In this document: positions 19,301-27,759 of the stretch, piece after piece | Layout: every line of letters begins with the position of its first letter | Numbering within the stretch: the first letter of the stretch is position 1 | Assembly: GCF_004345705.1 (NCBI RefSeq) | Contig: NZ_SLWV01000018.1 | Coordinates: 9,724-73,723, forward strand | Direction of reading: 5' to 3' | DNA: 64,000 nt | DNA from: Marinisporobacter balticus | GTDB taxonomy: Bacteria > Bacillota > Clostridia > Peptostreptococcales > Thermotaleaceae | The notes under the pieces: generated by a model | The model's database searches: none | What the model was told of the DNA's origin: nothing | Seen by the model: only the letters and a program-made list of their open reading frames with translations | Made by a program: the position numbers and the translations under genes

Positions 19301-19360
19301 CAATATTTCACCCTTTCTTATTTAACTAATTATTCAATATATGTAAATACTTGTAATTAA

Positions 19361-19389
19361 TGAATGATTGATTATTCATTAATCATTCA
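19361..19389. promoter_or_regulatory. 29-bp palindrome, probable TetR operator
   Basis: TGAATGATT and AATCATTCA form a perfect 9-bp inverted repeat with an 11-bp spacer. A second overlapping repeat, TAATGAAT/ATTCATTA with 8-bp spacer, lies inside (19358-19381). It lies between the tetR stop (19398) and the adaptor start (19300), where an operator for the efflux genes is expected. There is no U-tract, so a terminator is unlikely. Confidence 0.6.
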
Positions 19390-19397
19390 AAAAAAAA

Positions 19398-19982
19398 TCA
19401 TTTTAGTGCATTGATACAAATTTCAGCAATTCTTTTTGCTGATTTTTCATTGAGTAGTTCTTTATAATTTTCTTTTTCTATTTTTTGTGCTACATACATA
19501 AAAGGTATAGTGGTCAATACAATAATTACTTCTTCTACGGTTACTTTCTCATTAATTTCTTTCCTTATCAAACCTATATCTACAATTTTTTGCATACATT
19601 CATGCAATTCTTTTTCTTTTTTTTGGGATTTTCCTTCGAATGTGCTTTCAAACATAAGGGTTATTATAAACTTCATAATAAACAAATCCTCTTTCGCCTT
19701 TTGAAATAAAATCCACACAAAATCATAGATCATTTCCTGCCAGCTTTTGTTTTGACTAAAAGTTTTCGTCATACCCTCTTTGGTTTCTTTTATATAAGTT
19801 TCTACTAAATCTTCTACTAATGCTTCTTTACTACTATAATATCTATATAAGTATCCTGTTGAAACACCTGCTTTCTTTGCAATATTCGCAATAGATGCTC
19901 CTTTATAACCATACTGAATCATCATTTCTATTGCAGCTTTTTTTACCTTTTCTATTTTTTTGGGATCTATTTTTCTTGCCAT
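19398..19982 (-). CDS. TetR/AcrR-family transcriptional regulator
   Basis: A 194-residue repressor. The helix-turn-helix is near the N-terminus (AIEMMIQYGYKGASIANIAKKAGVS, then GYLYRYYSSKEALVEDLV, about 14-60), followed by a helical ligand domain. I chose the ATG at 19982 because AGGTGA precedes it by 8 nt; the longer frame to 20048 has no ribosome site and an atypical leader. First gene of the tetR-adaptor-RND set; it likely represses the pump through the palindrome at 19361-19389 and is relieved by a pump substrate. The ligand is unknown. Confidence 0.9.
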   Translation of the reverse strand: MARKIDPKKIEKVKKAAIEMMIQYGYKGASIANIAKKAGVSTGYLYRYYSSKEALVEDLVETYIKETKEGMTKTFSQNKSWQEMIYDFVWILFQKAKEDLFIMKFIITLMFESTFEGKSQKKEKELHECMQKIVDIGLIRKEINEKVTVEEVIIVLTTIPFMYVAQKIEKENYKELLNEKSAKRIAEICINALK

Positions 19983-20095
19983 TTTCTTCACCTTTTTAAT
20001 GAATTTATGTTCATTTATAATAATAAACCTTTTTACAAAATAAAGCAATGATTATTTTGCATAAATTTATAAATATTTCTTCGTCGATACAAGTA

Positions 20096-21538
20096 TTACT
20101 GTTTGCTTTTTTTTATTCTTTCCATACTTTCTAACGCCTCATTTTCAGTTACAACACGTTCTGGATAAAACTTACCTTCTTCTAATGCCATCAAGCCATT
20201 TTCTACAACTACTTCAACCATTCTAACATCATCTATTTTTTCCATATCTTCTATATTAGGTGTTCCCGCTTGATCTTTTAAATCTGTTAGCATATAAAGA
20301 GTTTTGGCAAAATCTCCTCTTGTAACTTGATCCTCTGGATGAAACTTATCCTTTTCTGTTTTTATATAACTAGAAAGAGCTGCTGTTTCAATATAGTCAA
20401 AATTTGGATGATCCATTGTTACATCCTCAAAGGTTCCATAAACATGATCATTATGTTTTTTCCCATAATACTTTGATGTAGGTACAAATATTCCTTTGTG
20501 ATTAAACATAACTGTCATCTTTGCTAATTGCTCTCTTGTTAGCGTTTTATCTTTCTTAAATTCATCTAAACTATCCATTTTTTCAGGATAGAACATACGG
20601 GATAATTCTTTTACTCCTTTAGAAAATCTAAAAGTTGGACTTGAAACTAATTTCTCGTTAATCTCATAAACACGTTTCTCTTTCACTGCTTTTATTGTTT
20701 CAAATCCAGGACGAATAGAAATAGCATGTAGATTTCCCCCTGCATTCATCGCCCCTCTTTGTGAAACATAAACATCTATTTTTTCAGCATTTTCTAATAT
20801 TCTTTCCTCTCCATAAGAAGCAATACTCGTTCCTCCATGCATTGGTTTTGCATCTGCTGCAATATTATTTCCTCCCGCAAGTTTCATTGCCCTTGCAGCC
20901 ATGGAATCATTCGTTACTGTACGGTACTCTGTCTCAGTGGCTTCAAAGAAAACATTTACTTTCGGTTCTATATTTTTTGTTATTGCTTCTAATTCTTTTA
21001 AATCTTTTTCAAATTTCGAAAGCATTTCTTCTGCCTTTTCTTCTTTTCCTGTTAACATGGCAAGTTTTTTAATATAATCAGGAAATTCTTTGAATTTATT
21101 CGGGTATAAACTCACTACTTTAATCCCTGCATTTTCAAGAGTTTCTACAAATTCAGGATTGCTTTTTTTTATAAATGGGCGAATCAGCACTAAGTCTGGA
21201 TCTGCTACAATGACTTTCTCTGGATCAGAACGATAATCGTATACTTCTTTTTCTGTTACTTTAGCAGGATAAGCATCACTTTTTCCTACCCCTATAATTT
21301 CTTCATCAAGTCCCAAAGCAAATAAATTTTCAGTATGTGCCGAATATAATGAGATAATTTTTTTAGCTTGTTTATCCATTTGAACCAATTGCCCTAAATC
21401 ATCTTCAAATTGAATTTTTACTTGAGCATTATCCTCTGTTTTTACTTCACTTTCACTTACAGTATTTTTTTTAGAGCAAGCTCCTAAAATAATCATACTC
21501 AGTAATAATATCAATAATATGGCTATTTTCCTTTTCAT
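20096..21538 (-). CDS. iron-complex/cobalamin-type ABC substrate-binding lipoprotein with SLH-like C-terminus
   Basis: 480 residues. A lipobox signal (MIILGAC, Cys20) is followed by a BtuF/FhuD-type helical-backbone binding domain (about 45-325: KKIISLYSAHTENLFALGL, DPDLVLIRPF, PTFRFSKGVKELSRMFYP). The last 150 residues look like SLH-type repeats (FEDVTMDHPNFDYIETAALSSY with KFHPEDQVTRGDFAKTLYML). It is the last gene of the B12-riboswitch operon after btuC, btuD and the CbiK-type gene, so cobalamin, cobinamide or a metal-tetrapyrrole is the likely cargo. A lipid anchor plus wall-binding domain is unusual for a binding protein. Confidence 0.85.
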   Translation of the reverse strand: MKRKIAILLILLLSMIILGACSKKNTVSESEVKTEDNAQVKIQFEDDLGQLVQMDKQAKKIISLYSAHTENLFALGLDEEIIGVGKSDAYPAKVTEKEVYDYRSDPEKVIVADPDLVLIRPFIKKSNPEFVETLENAGIKVVSLYPNKFKEFPDYIKKLAMLTGKEEKAEEMLSKFEKDLKELEAITKNIEPKVNVFFEATETEYRTVTNDSMAARAMKLAGGNNIAADAKPMHGGTSIASYGEERILENAEKIDVYVSQRGAMNAGGNLHAISIRPGFETIKAVKEKRVYEINEKLVSSPTFRFSKGVKELSRMFYPEKMDSLDEFKKDKTLTREQLAKMTVMFNHKGIFVPTSKYYGKKHNDHVYGTFEDVTMDHPNFDYIETAALSSYIKTEKDKFHPEDQVTRGDFAKTLYMLTDLKDQAGTPNIEDMEKIDDVRMVEVVVENGLMALEEGKFYPERVVTENEALESMERIKKSKQ

Positions 21539-21724
21539 TTTTTTTCCTCCAATTATTATTCTCTATTCTTTTTTTGAGCAAATCATAACATTCACTGACA
21601 CGCATTATAATTTGTTCCTAGCAATTCAATACAATACACATCAATATCCATAATAAATCGGGTACTATCATTCAGTTATATTTGTAAATACATATAGATT
21701 TTAACAACCATTATGATATAAAAC

Positions 21725-21756
21725 AACAAGTAAATAGGATTCCCCACTTACTTGTT
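21725..21756 (-). terminator. hairpin between the CbiK-type gene and the binding-protein gene
   Basis: AACAAGTAA and TTACTTGTT form a 9-bp stem just after the CbiK-type stop codon. The tail GTTTTATAT is only weakly U-rich. It probably gives partial termination or 3' end protection between the two genes. Confidence 0.5.
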
Positions 21757-21773
21757 ATCTATTTATTATATTC

Positions 21774-23522
21774 TTATTCTTCTTCGCCTTCAATTGCCTT
21801 CTTTGCATGGTCCACATAAATGTCTTGATATTTTTTGTTTTCTCCTAATCCATGAAGATAAGTATTTACGCTAAATCCGTCCCCTTTCAGGATTGTTTTC
21901 CATGAATCTTCTTCATCTCCTGCCATATCGTTATTCGCATGATCTCCTGCAACTAACATATAAGGCATTAATGTTACTTCTTTAATATTATCTTTTTTTA
22001 ATTTTTGGGTAACATCTTCGAGTGTTGGATACCCTTCTACCGTTCCTACATATACATTTAAACCTTCATCATCAATCATGCTTTGTAAGCATGCATAACT
22101 TGCATTGGATGGATGATGTGTTCCATGTCCCATTACTACTACGGCTTGATCTTTATTCAACTTTGGCAATTGTGCTTTTAAAGCTTCTACAGCTACCTTA
22201 TGATCTGCTGGTGTATCTAAAATTGGCTTTCCAACAACAATCTTTTTGAATGCTTTTTCTTCATACTTTTTCACGCTATCTAATAAATCATTATATTCAG
22301 CCCCTGCCATTATATGAAGTGGCTGCACAATCACTTCTTCAAATTCTTGTTCTTGCATTTTCTTAAGCGCTTCCTCTGGTGTATCTATTAAAATACCATC
22401 TCTATCTTTTAACTTCTTGATAATAACATCAGAAGTAAATGCTTTTCTTGTTTCATATTTTGGGAAAGCTTTTGCTATTTTTTCTTCAACCGCATCAATT
22501 GTCACTTTTCTTGTATCTGCATAACTTGTTCCAAAGCTTACTACAAGCAACCCTTTTTTCCCTTCTTGCCATGCTCCTTTTTCTACGCTAACTGCTTTTT
22601 TTGGAACCACTTCGCCTTTTCCTTCAATGGCATCTTTTACATGCTCCACATAAATATCTTGATATGCTGCATTTTCACCTAATCCATGAAGATACGTATT
22701 GACAGTAAAACCTTCCCCTTTAAGGATTGTTTTCCATGAATCTTCTTCCTCTCCTGCCATATCATTATTCGCATGATCTCCCGCAACTAGCATATATGGC
22801 ATTAAAGTTACTTCTTTAATTTTATCTTTCTTTAATTTCTTGATCACATCTTCTAGTGCTGGATATCCTTCTACTGTTCCTACATAAGCATTTAGTCCCT
22901 TTTTATCCATTACGCTTTGTAAATCTGCATAGCTTGCATTTGCAGGATGATGTGTTCCATGTCCCATAAATACAACAGCTTGTCCCTCAGTAAGTTCTGG
23001 TAATTGTCCTTTTAAAGCTTTTACAGCTTTTTCATAGTCTTCTTGCTGTGTCAATATTGGTCTTCCTAATACTAATTTTTCAAAAGTTCCATCATTAAAC
23101 TGTGAAACTTCTTCCAAAATGTCAGTATATTCAGCACCCGCTATAATATGTAATGGTTGAACAATGACTTGTTGAAAACCTTCTTCCTTTAACTTGTTTA
23201 GCGCTTCTTGAAGTGTATCTACTGAAATATTATCTCTTTCTTTTAATTTTTTGATAATAATGTCAGAAGTAAATGCTCTTCTCACTTCATAATCTGGAAA
23301 AGCTTTTGTAATTTTTTCTTCAACTGCCTCAATGGTAACTTTTCTTGTATCTGCATAGCTTGTTCCAAAGCTTGTAACTACGATTGCTTTTTTCATTTCT
23401 TTATTCTCCTCTATTCTTTTTTGCTCTGCTGCAACTGCTTCTTTTTTCGCACATCCAGCAAAAGACCCTACTACTAGTATAAGAGCTAGCATCAAACTTA
23501 AAATTTTAAATTTTTTCATCAT
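21774..23522 (-). CDS. lipoprotein with two tandem CbiK-type sirohydrochlorin cobaltochelatase domains
   Basis: A 582-residue exported protein. A lipobox signal (VVGSFAGC, Cys24) is followed by two copies of a CbiK domain (about 44-300 and 323-582) that are highly similar to each other. Each copy starts with SFGTSYADTRKVTI and keeps both metal-ligand histidines: MGHGTHHP and VAGDHANNDM, 62 residues apart in each copy, the same spacing as His145/His207 of Salmonella CbiK. CbiK inserts Co2+ into sirohydrochlorin in the cytosol; here it is predicted outside the membrane, between ABC transporter genes and under a B12 riboswitch. It may bind or metallate tetrapyrroles, or capture cobalt. ATG at 23522 (or 23519) after AAGGGG. 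Confidence 0.9.
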   Translation of the reverse strand: MMKKFKILSLMLALILVVGSFAGCAKKEAVAAEQKRIEENKEMKKAIVVTSFGTSYADTRKVTIEAVEEKITKAFPDYEVRRAFTSDIIIKKLKERDNISVDTLQEALNKLKEEGFQQVIVQPLHIIAGAEYTDILEEVSQFNDGTFEKLVLGRPILTQQEDYEKAVKALKGQLPELTEGQAVVFMGHGTHHPANASYADLQSVMDKKGLNAYVGTVEGYPALEDVIKKLKKDKIKEVTLMPYMLVAGDHANNDMAGEEEDSWKTILKGEGFTVNTYLHGLGENAAYQDIYVEHVKDAIEGKGEVVPKKAVSVEKGAWQEGKKGLLVVSFGTSYADTRKVTIDAVEEKIAKAFPKYETRKAFTSDVIIKKLKDRDGILIDTPEEALKKMQEQEFEEVIVQPLHIMAGAEYNDLLDSVKKYEEKAFKKIVVGKPILDTPADHKVAVEALKAQLPKLNKDQAVVVMGHGTHHPSNASYACLQSMIDDEGLNVYVGTVEGYPTLEDVTQKLKKDNIKEVTLMPYMLVAGDHANNDMAGDEEDSWKTILKGDGFSVNTYLHGLGENKKYQDIYVDHAKKAIEGEEE

Positions 23523-23661
23523 TACACCCCTTGTTTTATTTATTTCAACCATTAAGCACTATGGTTAAATTTTAACGATACCTATTCAAATGTAAACCAT
23601 TTATTTCCAGTTAGATTTTTCCTCATCCCCTTTAGATCTTAACTTTTTTATCTATACCAAA

Positions 23662-24423
23662 TTATATTGTAGGAAGAATGACCAAACCTTTTTCTTCATT
23701 CTTTCTTACATTTACACCAAATAATTCCTTTATTAATGAGGGCCTAATTACTTCTTGAGTTTTACCATATTCAACCATTTTTCCATTTTTAAGCGCCAAT
23801 ATTTGATCACTAAATAGATCTGTTAAATTTAAATCATGCATAATAGAAATCACTGTAAGTTTTTCTTTTTGCACCTTATCTTTTAAAAGATTTAAAAGCT
23901 TTATGGTATACTGAATATCCATATTAGAAAATGCTTCATCTAGGAACAGTACTTCAGGGGTCTGAGCTAGCGCTTTTGCAATCATTACACGTTGTCTTTC
24001 TCCTCCACTTAAATTTGTAATCGATTTATTAGCAAATCCAAGGGTTTCTGTCATTTCCATACACTTCAAAACAACATCTAAATCCTTTTTATTTAAATTT
24101 TTCATGCGACTTTTAAATGGATTTCTTCCCATCATAACCACTTCCATACAAGTAAATGGAAAATGGACCTCTACATTCTGAGACACAATAGCTGTTTTTT
24201 GACTTAGGGCTTTTATACTATAACTTTTTAATAATTTATTTTGGAAACAAATCTCTCCACTACATACATCCAGTTGTCCTGTGATTAAGTTTAGCAAAGT
24301 GGTCTTTCCAGAGCCATTTGGGCCAATAATGGTTGTAAGTTTGCCTCGTTCAATAAAAAAGTTAATATTTTTTAGAATCTTTTGATCTTGATATGAAAAA
24401 TATAGATTCTTTACACTATACAT
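23662..24423 (-). CDS. btuD: iron-complex/cobalamin-type ABC transporter ATPase
   Basis: A 253-residue ATPase of the FecE/BtuD group. Walker A GPNGSGKTTL (about 35-44), Q-loop VSQNVEVHFPFT, signature LSGGERQRVMIAKAL, Walker B VLFLDEAFSNMD, and switch His in SIMHDLNL. It lies 16 bp after the permease gene in the B12-riboswitch operon, so it powers that importer. The symbol rests on the riboswitch; an Fe-siderophore or heme importer would look the same in sequence. Confidence 0.88.
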   Translation of the reverse strand: MYSVKNLYFSYQDQKILKNINFFIERGKLTTIIGPNGSGKTTLLNLITGQLDVCSGEICFQNKLLKSYSIKALSQKTAIVSQNVEVHFPFTCMEVVMMGRNPFKSRMKNLNKKDLDVVLKCMEMTETLGFANKSITNLSGGERQRVMIAKALAQTPEVLFLDEAFSNMDIQYTIKLLNLLKDKVQKEKLTVISIMHDLNLTDLFSDQILALKNGKMVEYGKTQEVIRPSLIKELFGVNVRKNEEKGLVILPTI

Positions 24424-24439
24424 AGCTCTCCCCTTTCTT

Positions 24440-25498
24440 TTATTGAATGGATTTGTTTCTAGTCATAAATATATAAATAAAAAATGGACCTCCTAAAAGT
24501 GTTGTCAACACCCCTACAGGAATTTCTACATTCATAAACGATCTCGTAGCCGTATCCGCTAACAGTAACAATTCTCCACCAAGTAATGCAGAAAGAGGAA
24601 TCAAAACACGGTTATCTGAACCAATAGCAAATCTAAGCATATGGGGAACAATAAGTCCTATAAAGCTAATAATCCCACTCACTGATACACATACAGCAGT
24701 AATCAATGACCCACAGATTAAAAATATTCTTTTCGTATGCTGTGTATCAACACCTAATGCTTTCGCTTCTTTTTCACCTAAGCAAAGTAGATTTAAATCC
24801 TCTGAAAAATATATACAAACAATGATACAAATCATAATAATCGGAAAGCTTATAAAAACATGTTCCCAACTACGAGACGCAAGACTTCCCATCAACCAAT
24901 TCACAATTACAGAAACATTTTCTCCCGCTAAACTTTTTAAAAATTTAATTCCTGCTGAAAGAATCGAAGTTACAATAATCCCAGCGATAATTAAATTAGA
25001 AGAACTTAAATACCCTTTTACTTTTGCAATAGAAACGACAACACCTAAAGTTAGAAATGCGCCTATAAATGCACAAAGTGTTATAGAAAGATGAAATCCA
25101 TCTATAAACATATTCACAAACATAGCGATGGTTGCTCCAAAAGCTGCCCCTGATGAAACCCCCATTGTATAAGAATCCGCTAATGGATTCATAAGTAATG
25201 ACTGAAATACAGCTCCTGAAACAGCTAGTCCACTGCCTACGATAATTGCCACAAGCACTCTTGGAATCCTTATATTCCAAATGATTGCCGCATAGGATTC
25301 TTTGATAACCGCATACATTTCATGCTGATCTGCAATCTTTCCCAATATCACACGTATCACATCATTGGTGCCAATATTGGCTCTCCCTAAATTGATAGAT
25401 GAAAAAAAAGTAATCATTAATAAAACAGCAAAACCAAATCCTATCCATTTTTCTTTATAATATTTTCGTTTCAATGTCATCGCTAAATTGTTTTCCAT
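24440..25498 (-). CDS. btuC: FecCD/BtuC-family ABC transporter permease
   Basis: A 352-residue membrane protein with about ten helices. It carries the family blocks RIPRVLVAIIVGSGLAVSGAVFQSLLMNPLADSYTMG-type (about 75-115), GFIGLIVPHMLRF-like SFIGLIVPHMLRFAIG, and the end PVGVLTTLLGGPFFIYIF. First gene of the operon controlled by the cobalamin riboswitch 150 bp upstream, with GGAGG before its ATG at 25498. The riboswitch argues for vitamin B12 or a precursor as cargo. Confidence 0.88.
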   Translation of the reverse strand: MENNLAMTLKRKYYKEKWIGFGFAVLLMITFFSSINLGRANIGTNDVIRVILGKIADQHEMYAVIKESYAAIIWNIRIPRVLVAIIVGSGLAVSGAVFQSLLMNPLADSYTMGVSSGAAFGATIAMFVNMFIDGFHLSITLCAFIGAFLTLGVVVSIAKVKGYLSSSNLIIAGIIVTSILSAGIKFLKSLAGENVSVIVNWLMGSLASRSWEHVFISFPIIMICIIVCIYFSEDLNLLCLGEKEAKALGVDTQHTKRIFLICGSLITAVCVSVSGIISFIGLIVPHMLRFAIGSDNRVLIPLSALLGGELLLLADTATRSFMNVEIPVGVLTTLLGGPFFIYIFMTRNKSIQ

Positions 25499-25538
25499 AA
25501 TTCCTCCAGTGGTAAAGTTTTTTTGTAAAATTGTACAT

Positions 25539-25565
25539 AAAAAAAGAGCTTTTCAGGAAGCTCTT
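25539..25565 (-). terminator. intrinsic terminator downstream of the B12 riboswitch
   Basis: AAGAGCTT and AAGCTCTT form a perfect 8-bp stem with 6-nt loop, followed on the minus strand by a T-run. It lies between the aptamer and the btuC start, so it is the likely expression platform: termination when cobalamin is bound. Confidence 0.85.
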
Positions 25566-25654
25566 ATATATACATGAAAAATGGCATAAACTAAATAAAA
25601 TAGCCAAATTTACACAGTACACACTACTTTCCCTCCGAAAGAACGATAAATGTA

Positions 25655-25812
25655 TATATTAGGCAGGTCTCCTGACTCGGCTTCGTATTACTCCTTCACC
25701 TTCCCAAAGCATAAGCTTCAGTGGTTTTTAAGTTTCATCCACCTCACAGTAGCGGGGGCTGTAGTGGCTTTTACCACTTTCCCTTTTCATTCTAAACAGA
25801 AACCTAATACTT
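25655..25812 (-). ncRNA. cobalamin riboswitch
   Basis: On the minus strand the aptamer shows the exact B12 box AGTCAGGAGACCTGCC (25677-25662). Upstream are the conserved GCCACT-containing arms and GGGAAGGTGAA. The outer P1 helix is ATTAGG at one end (25808-25803) and CCTAAT at the other (25663-25658). It leads into the btuC-btuD-CbiK-binding-protein operon. Confidence 0.95.
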
Positions 25813-25839
25813 TATATGGAATGATCAATTTCATATAAA

Positions 25840-25868
25840 ATTATATATGATGTTGAAAATCATGTCAA
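25840..25868 (-). promoter_or_regulatory. sigma-A promoter of the B12-riboswitch operon
   Basis: TTGACA, a 17-bp spacer, and TATAAT on the minus strand, both at consensus. Predicted start is near 25833, about 20 nt before the aptamer. Confidence 0.85.
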
Positions 25869-26156
25869 TATCATAACCTAGTTTTGTTATGAAATATCAA
25901 TTTATACCCTGCTCATCATTATATAGAAATTTAAATTATTTCCAAAGTGTTTAACCATGTGTTATTGGAGATATATAAAACTAGCATCCTAAAAGCAGGT
26001 TATTTTTTATAAACAAAATGTATTTTAGTATTATTTTACATAATGTATGAATTTTAAAGCGCTTATTGATTAATTATATTTATTCTGTTAGAGTTATAAG
26101 AGAATTTTATAGTATGTAAATAATATCTATATCTTTCATTGTTGAAGGAGGAAATA

Positions 26157-27005
26157 ATGGATCATATTATTGAAATCAAAGAGGTTTTAAAAAAATATGA
26201 GGATTTTACAGCTGTTGATCATTTGAACTTAAACATTAAAAAAGGAAGTTTCTTTGGTCTTTTAGGTCCAAATGGTGCTGGAAAAACTACACTGATTAAA
26301 ATGCTTGTGGGTTTATTACGACCCAACAGTGGCGATATTTTCATCAAAAATCAAAAAATGACACGAGATAATGTTTTTTTAAAAACCAAGATGGGCATCG
26401 TTCCACAGCATATCAATCTAGACAAAGAGCTTTCTGTAAAAGAAAATCTCATTTTTTCCGCTAAACTTTATAAATTAAAAAGAGATCCACAAGAAAAAAG
26501 AGTAGAAGAATTGCTTGCTTTTTCTGAGTTGAAACCTATAGAAAATAAGCTTAGTAAAAACTTATCCGGGGGAATGCAGAGAAAATTAATGATTGTCAAA
26601 GCCTTGATCAATGACCCTGAAATCATTTTTTTGGATGAACCTACGGTTGGCATTGATGTGAATACAAGAAGGAAAATATGGGACATGCTAAAAGGTATGA
26701 AAGATATGGGCAAAACAATTATTCTTACAACCCACTATATTGAAGAAGCTGAATATCTCTGTGATCAAATCGCCTTAATGGACAAAGGTAAGATTTTCCA
26801 TTTAGATACAAGTAAGCATTTAAAAAGTAATCTTGGAACATTTACTGTTGAGTATTTTAACGATGCAAAAGTTACAGAATATAAATATTTTCAGTCTATT
26901 GAAGACGCTAAGCAGTATACTCATGCGCTTTGTGGTAATTACATATTAAGAGATACAAACTTAGAGGATGTTTTCTATAATTTTACGAATAGGAAGGTAC
27001 GATAG
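26157..27005 (+). CDS. ABC transporter ATPase (CcmA/NodI/DrrA type)
   Basis: A 282-residue exporter-type ATPase. Walker A GPNGAGKTTLIK (about 38-49), Q-loop GIVPQHINLD, signature NLSGGMQRKLMI, Walker B IIFLDEPTVGID, and switch His in ILTTHYIEEAEYLC. The ATG at 26157 follows AAGGAGG by 5 nt; the longer TTG reading would place the start before that site. The C-terminal extension of about 70 residues is typical of ABC-2 partner ATPases. It is followed directly by an ABC-2 permease and then cbiL, so the three are one transcript. Cargo is unknown. Confidence 0.9.
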   Translation: MDHIIEIKEVLKKYEDFTAVDHLNLNIKKGSFFGLLGPNGAGKTTLIKMLVGLLRPNSGDIFIKNQKMTRDNVFLKTKMGIVPQHINLDKELSVKENLIFSAKLYKLKRDPQEKRVEELLAFSELKPIENKLSKNLSGGMQRKLMIVKALINDPEIIFLDEPTVGIDVNTRRKIWDMLKGMKDMGKTIILTTHYIEEAEYLCDQIALMDKGKIFHLDTSKHLKSNLGTFTVEYFNDAKVTEYKYFQSIEDAKQYTHALCGNYILRDTNLEDVFYNFTNRKVR

Positions 27006-27737
27006 ATGGAAGTTTTCACGATACTTTGGAGAGAGTTTCTATTTTTTAAAAAAAGAGCTTTTAAAATCACTTCTTCTGCTGTGATCACACCCCTTTTGTA
27101 TCTACTTGCCTTTGGCTGGGGACTCGGGTCTAATGTTTCAGTAGAAGGATTTAATTATATGTATTATATCATCCCTGGCATCATTGCTATGTCTACTATG
27201 AATACAAGCTTTAATGCAGTAGCCATAAGGATTTCTGTTGCAAGACTTCATGAAAAAAGCTTTGAGTATTATATGACAGCACCTGTAAATATGTATTTAT
27301 TAACATTAGGCTATGTCCTATCAGGCGCACTTCGTGGACTCTATGCAGGTATGATTATTTTATCCATCACCTATCTGTTTGGCGTGTATATAAAAATCAC
27401 TTTTTCTTTTTTATTCATATGCTTTTTAAACAGTATGCTTTTTGCTGCTTTCGGCTATTTTGCGGCAATGACTATAAATACCCATTATGATATGAATCGT
27501 TTTACAAGCTTTGTTATTACACCTATGACTTTTTTGTGTGGCACATTCTTTTCTTTGGAAAGGATGCCAAACTTTCTCAAAAACTTTATAGAGCTATTAC
27601 CACTTACCCATGCAATATCGGGTCTTAGAAACATTGCTCTTGAAAATATAACTAATCATTTTTCAATACTTATATTATTTATGTATTTCTTAGCATTTTA
27701 CGCTTTAGGCGTTTATGCAAGCTATAGAGAAATTTAA
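27006..27737 (+). CDS. ABC-2 type transporter permease
   Basis: A 243-residue membrane protein with six predicted helices and the ABC-2 blocks YYIIPGIIAMSTMNTSF, EYYMTAPVN and FLCGTFFSLERMPNFLKNF. The ATG is the base after the ATPase stop codon. NodJ/DrrB-like exporters of this size work as dimers with their ATPase. It is followed 22 bp later by cbiL. Whether the exported substrate relates to cobalamin is not shown. Confidence 0.88.
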   Translation: MEVFTILWREFLFFKKRAFKITSSAVITPLLYLLAFGWGLGSNVSVEGFNYMYYIIPGIIAMSTMNTSFNAVAIRISVARLHEKSFEYYMTAPVNMYLLTLGYVLSGALRGLYAGMIILSITYLFGVYIKITFSFLFICFLNSMLFAAFGYFAAMTINTHYDMNRFTSFVITPMTFLCGTFFSLERMPNFLKNFIELLPLTHAISGLRNIALENITNHFSILILFMYFLAFYALGVYASYREI

Positions 27738-27759
27738 AAATTAGAGAGGGGACATGATC

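Larger units (their letters stand above)
25499..26156. other. divergent regulatory region: B12 riboswitch leader and ABC-cbiL upstream region
   Basis: 658 bp without a gene. The left half holds the leftward promoter, cobalamin riboswitch and terminator, annotated separately. In the right half (25869-26156), upstream of the ABC exporter, I see no riboswitch consensus. Two complementary pairs are interleaved there: CTAGTTTT (25878-25885) with AAAACTAG (25977-25984), and CCTGCT (25908-25913) with AGCAGG (25994-25999). AGGAGG at 26145-26151 serves the ABC gene. Confidence 0.6.

Noticed and set aside
21774..23522. Long internal direct repeat suspected as assembly error
   Set aside because: Both halves have diverged at many codons, especially synonymous and loop positions, while motifs remain; a true gene duplication explains this better.
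25650..25838. Plus-strand 62-codon frame
   Set aside because: It lies fully inside the minus-strand cobalamin riboswitch and has no ribosome site.
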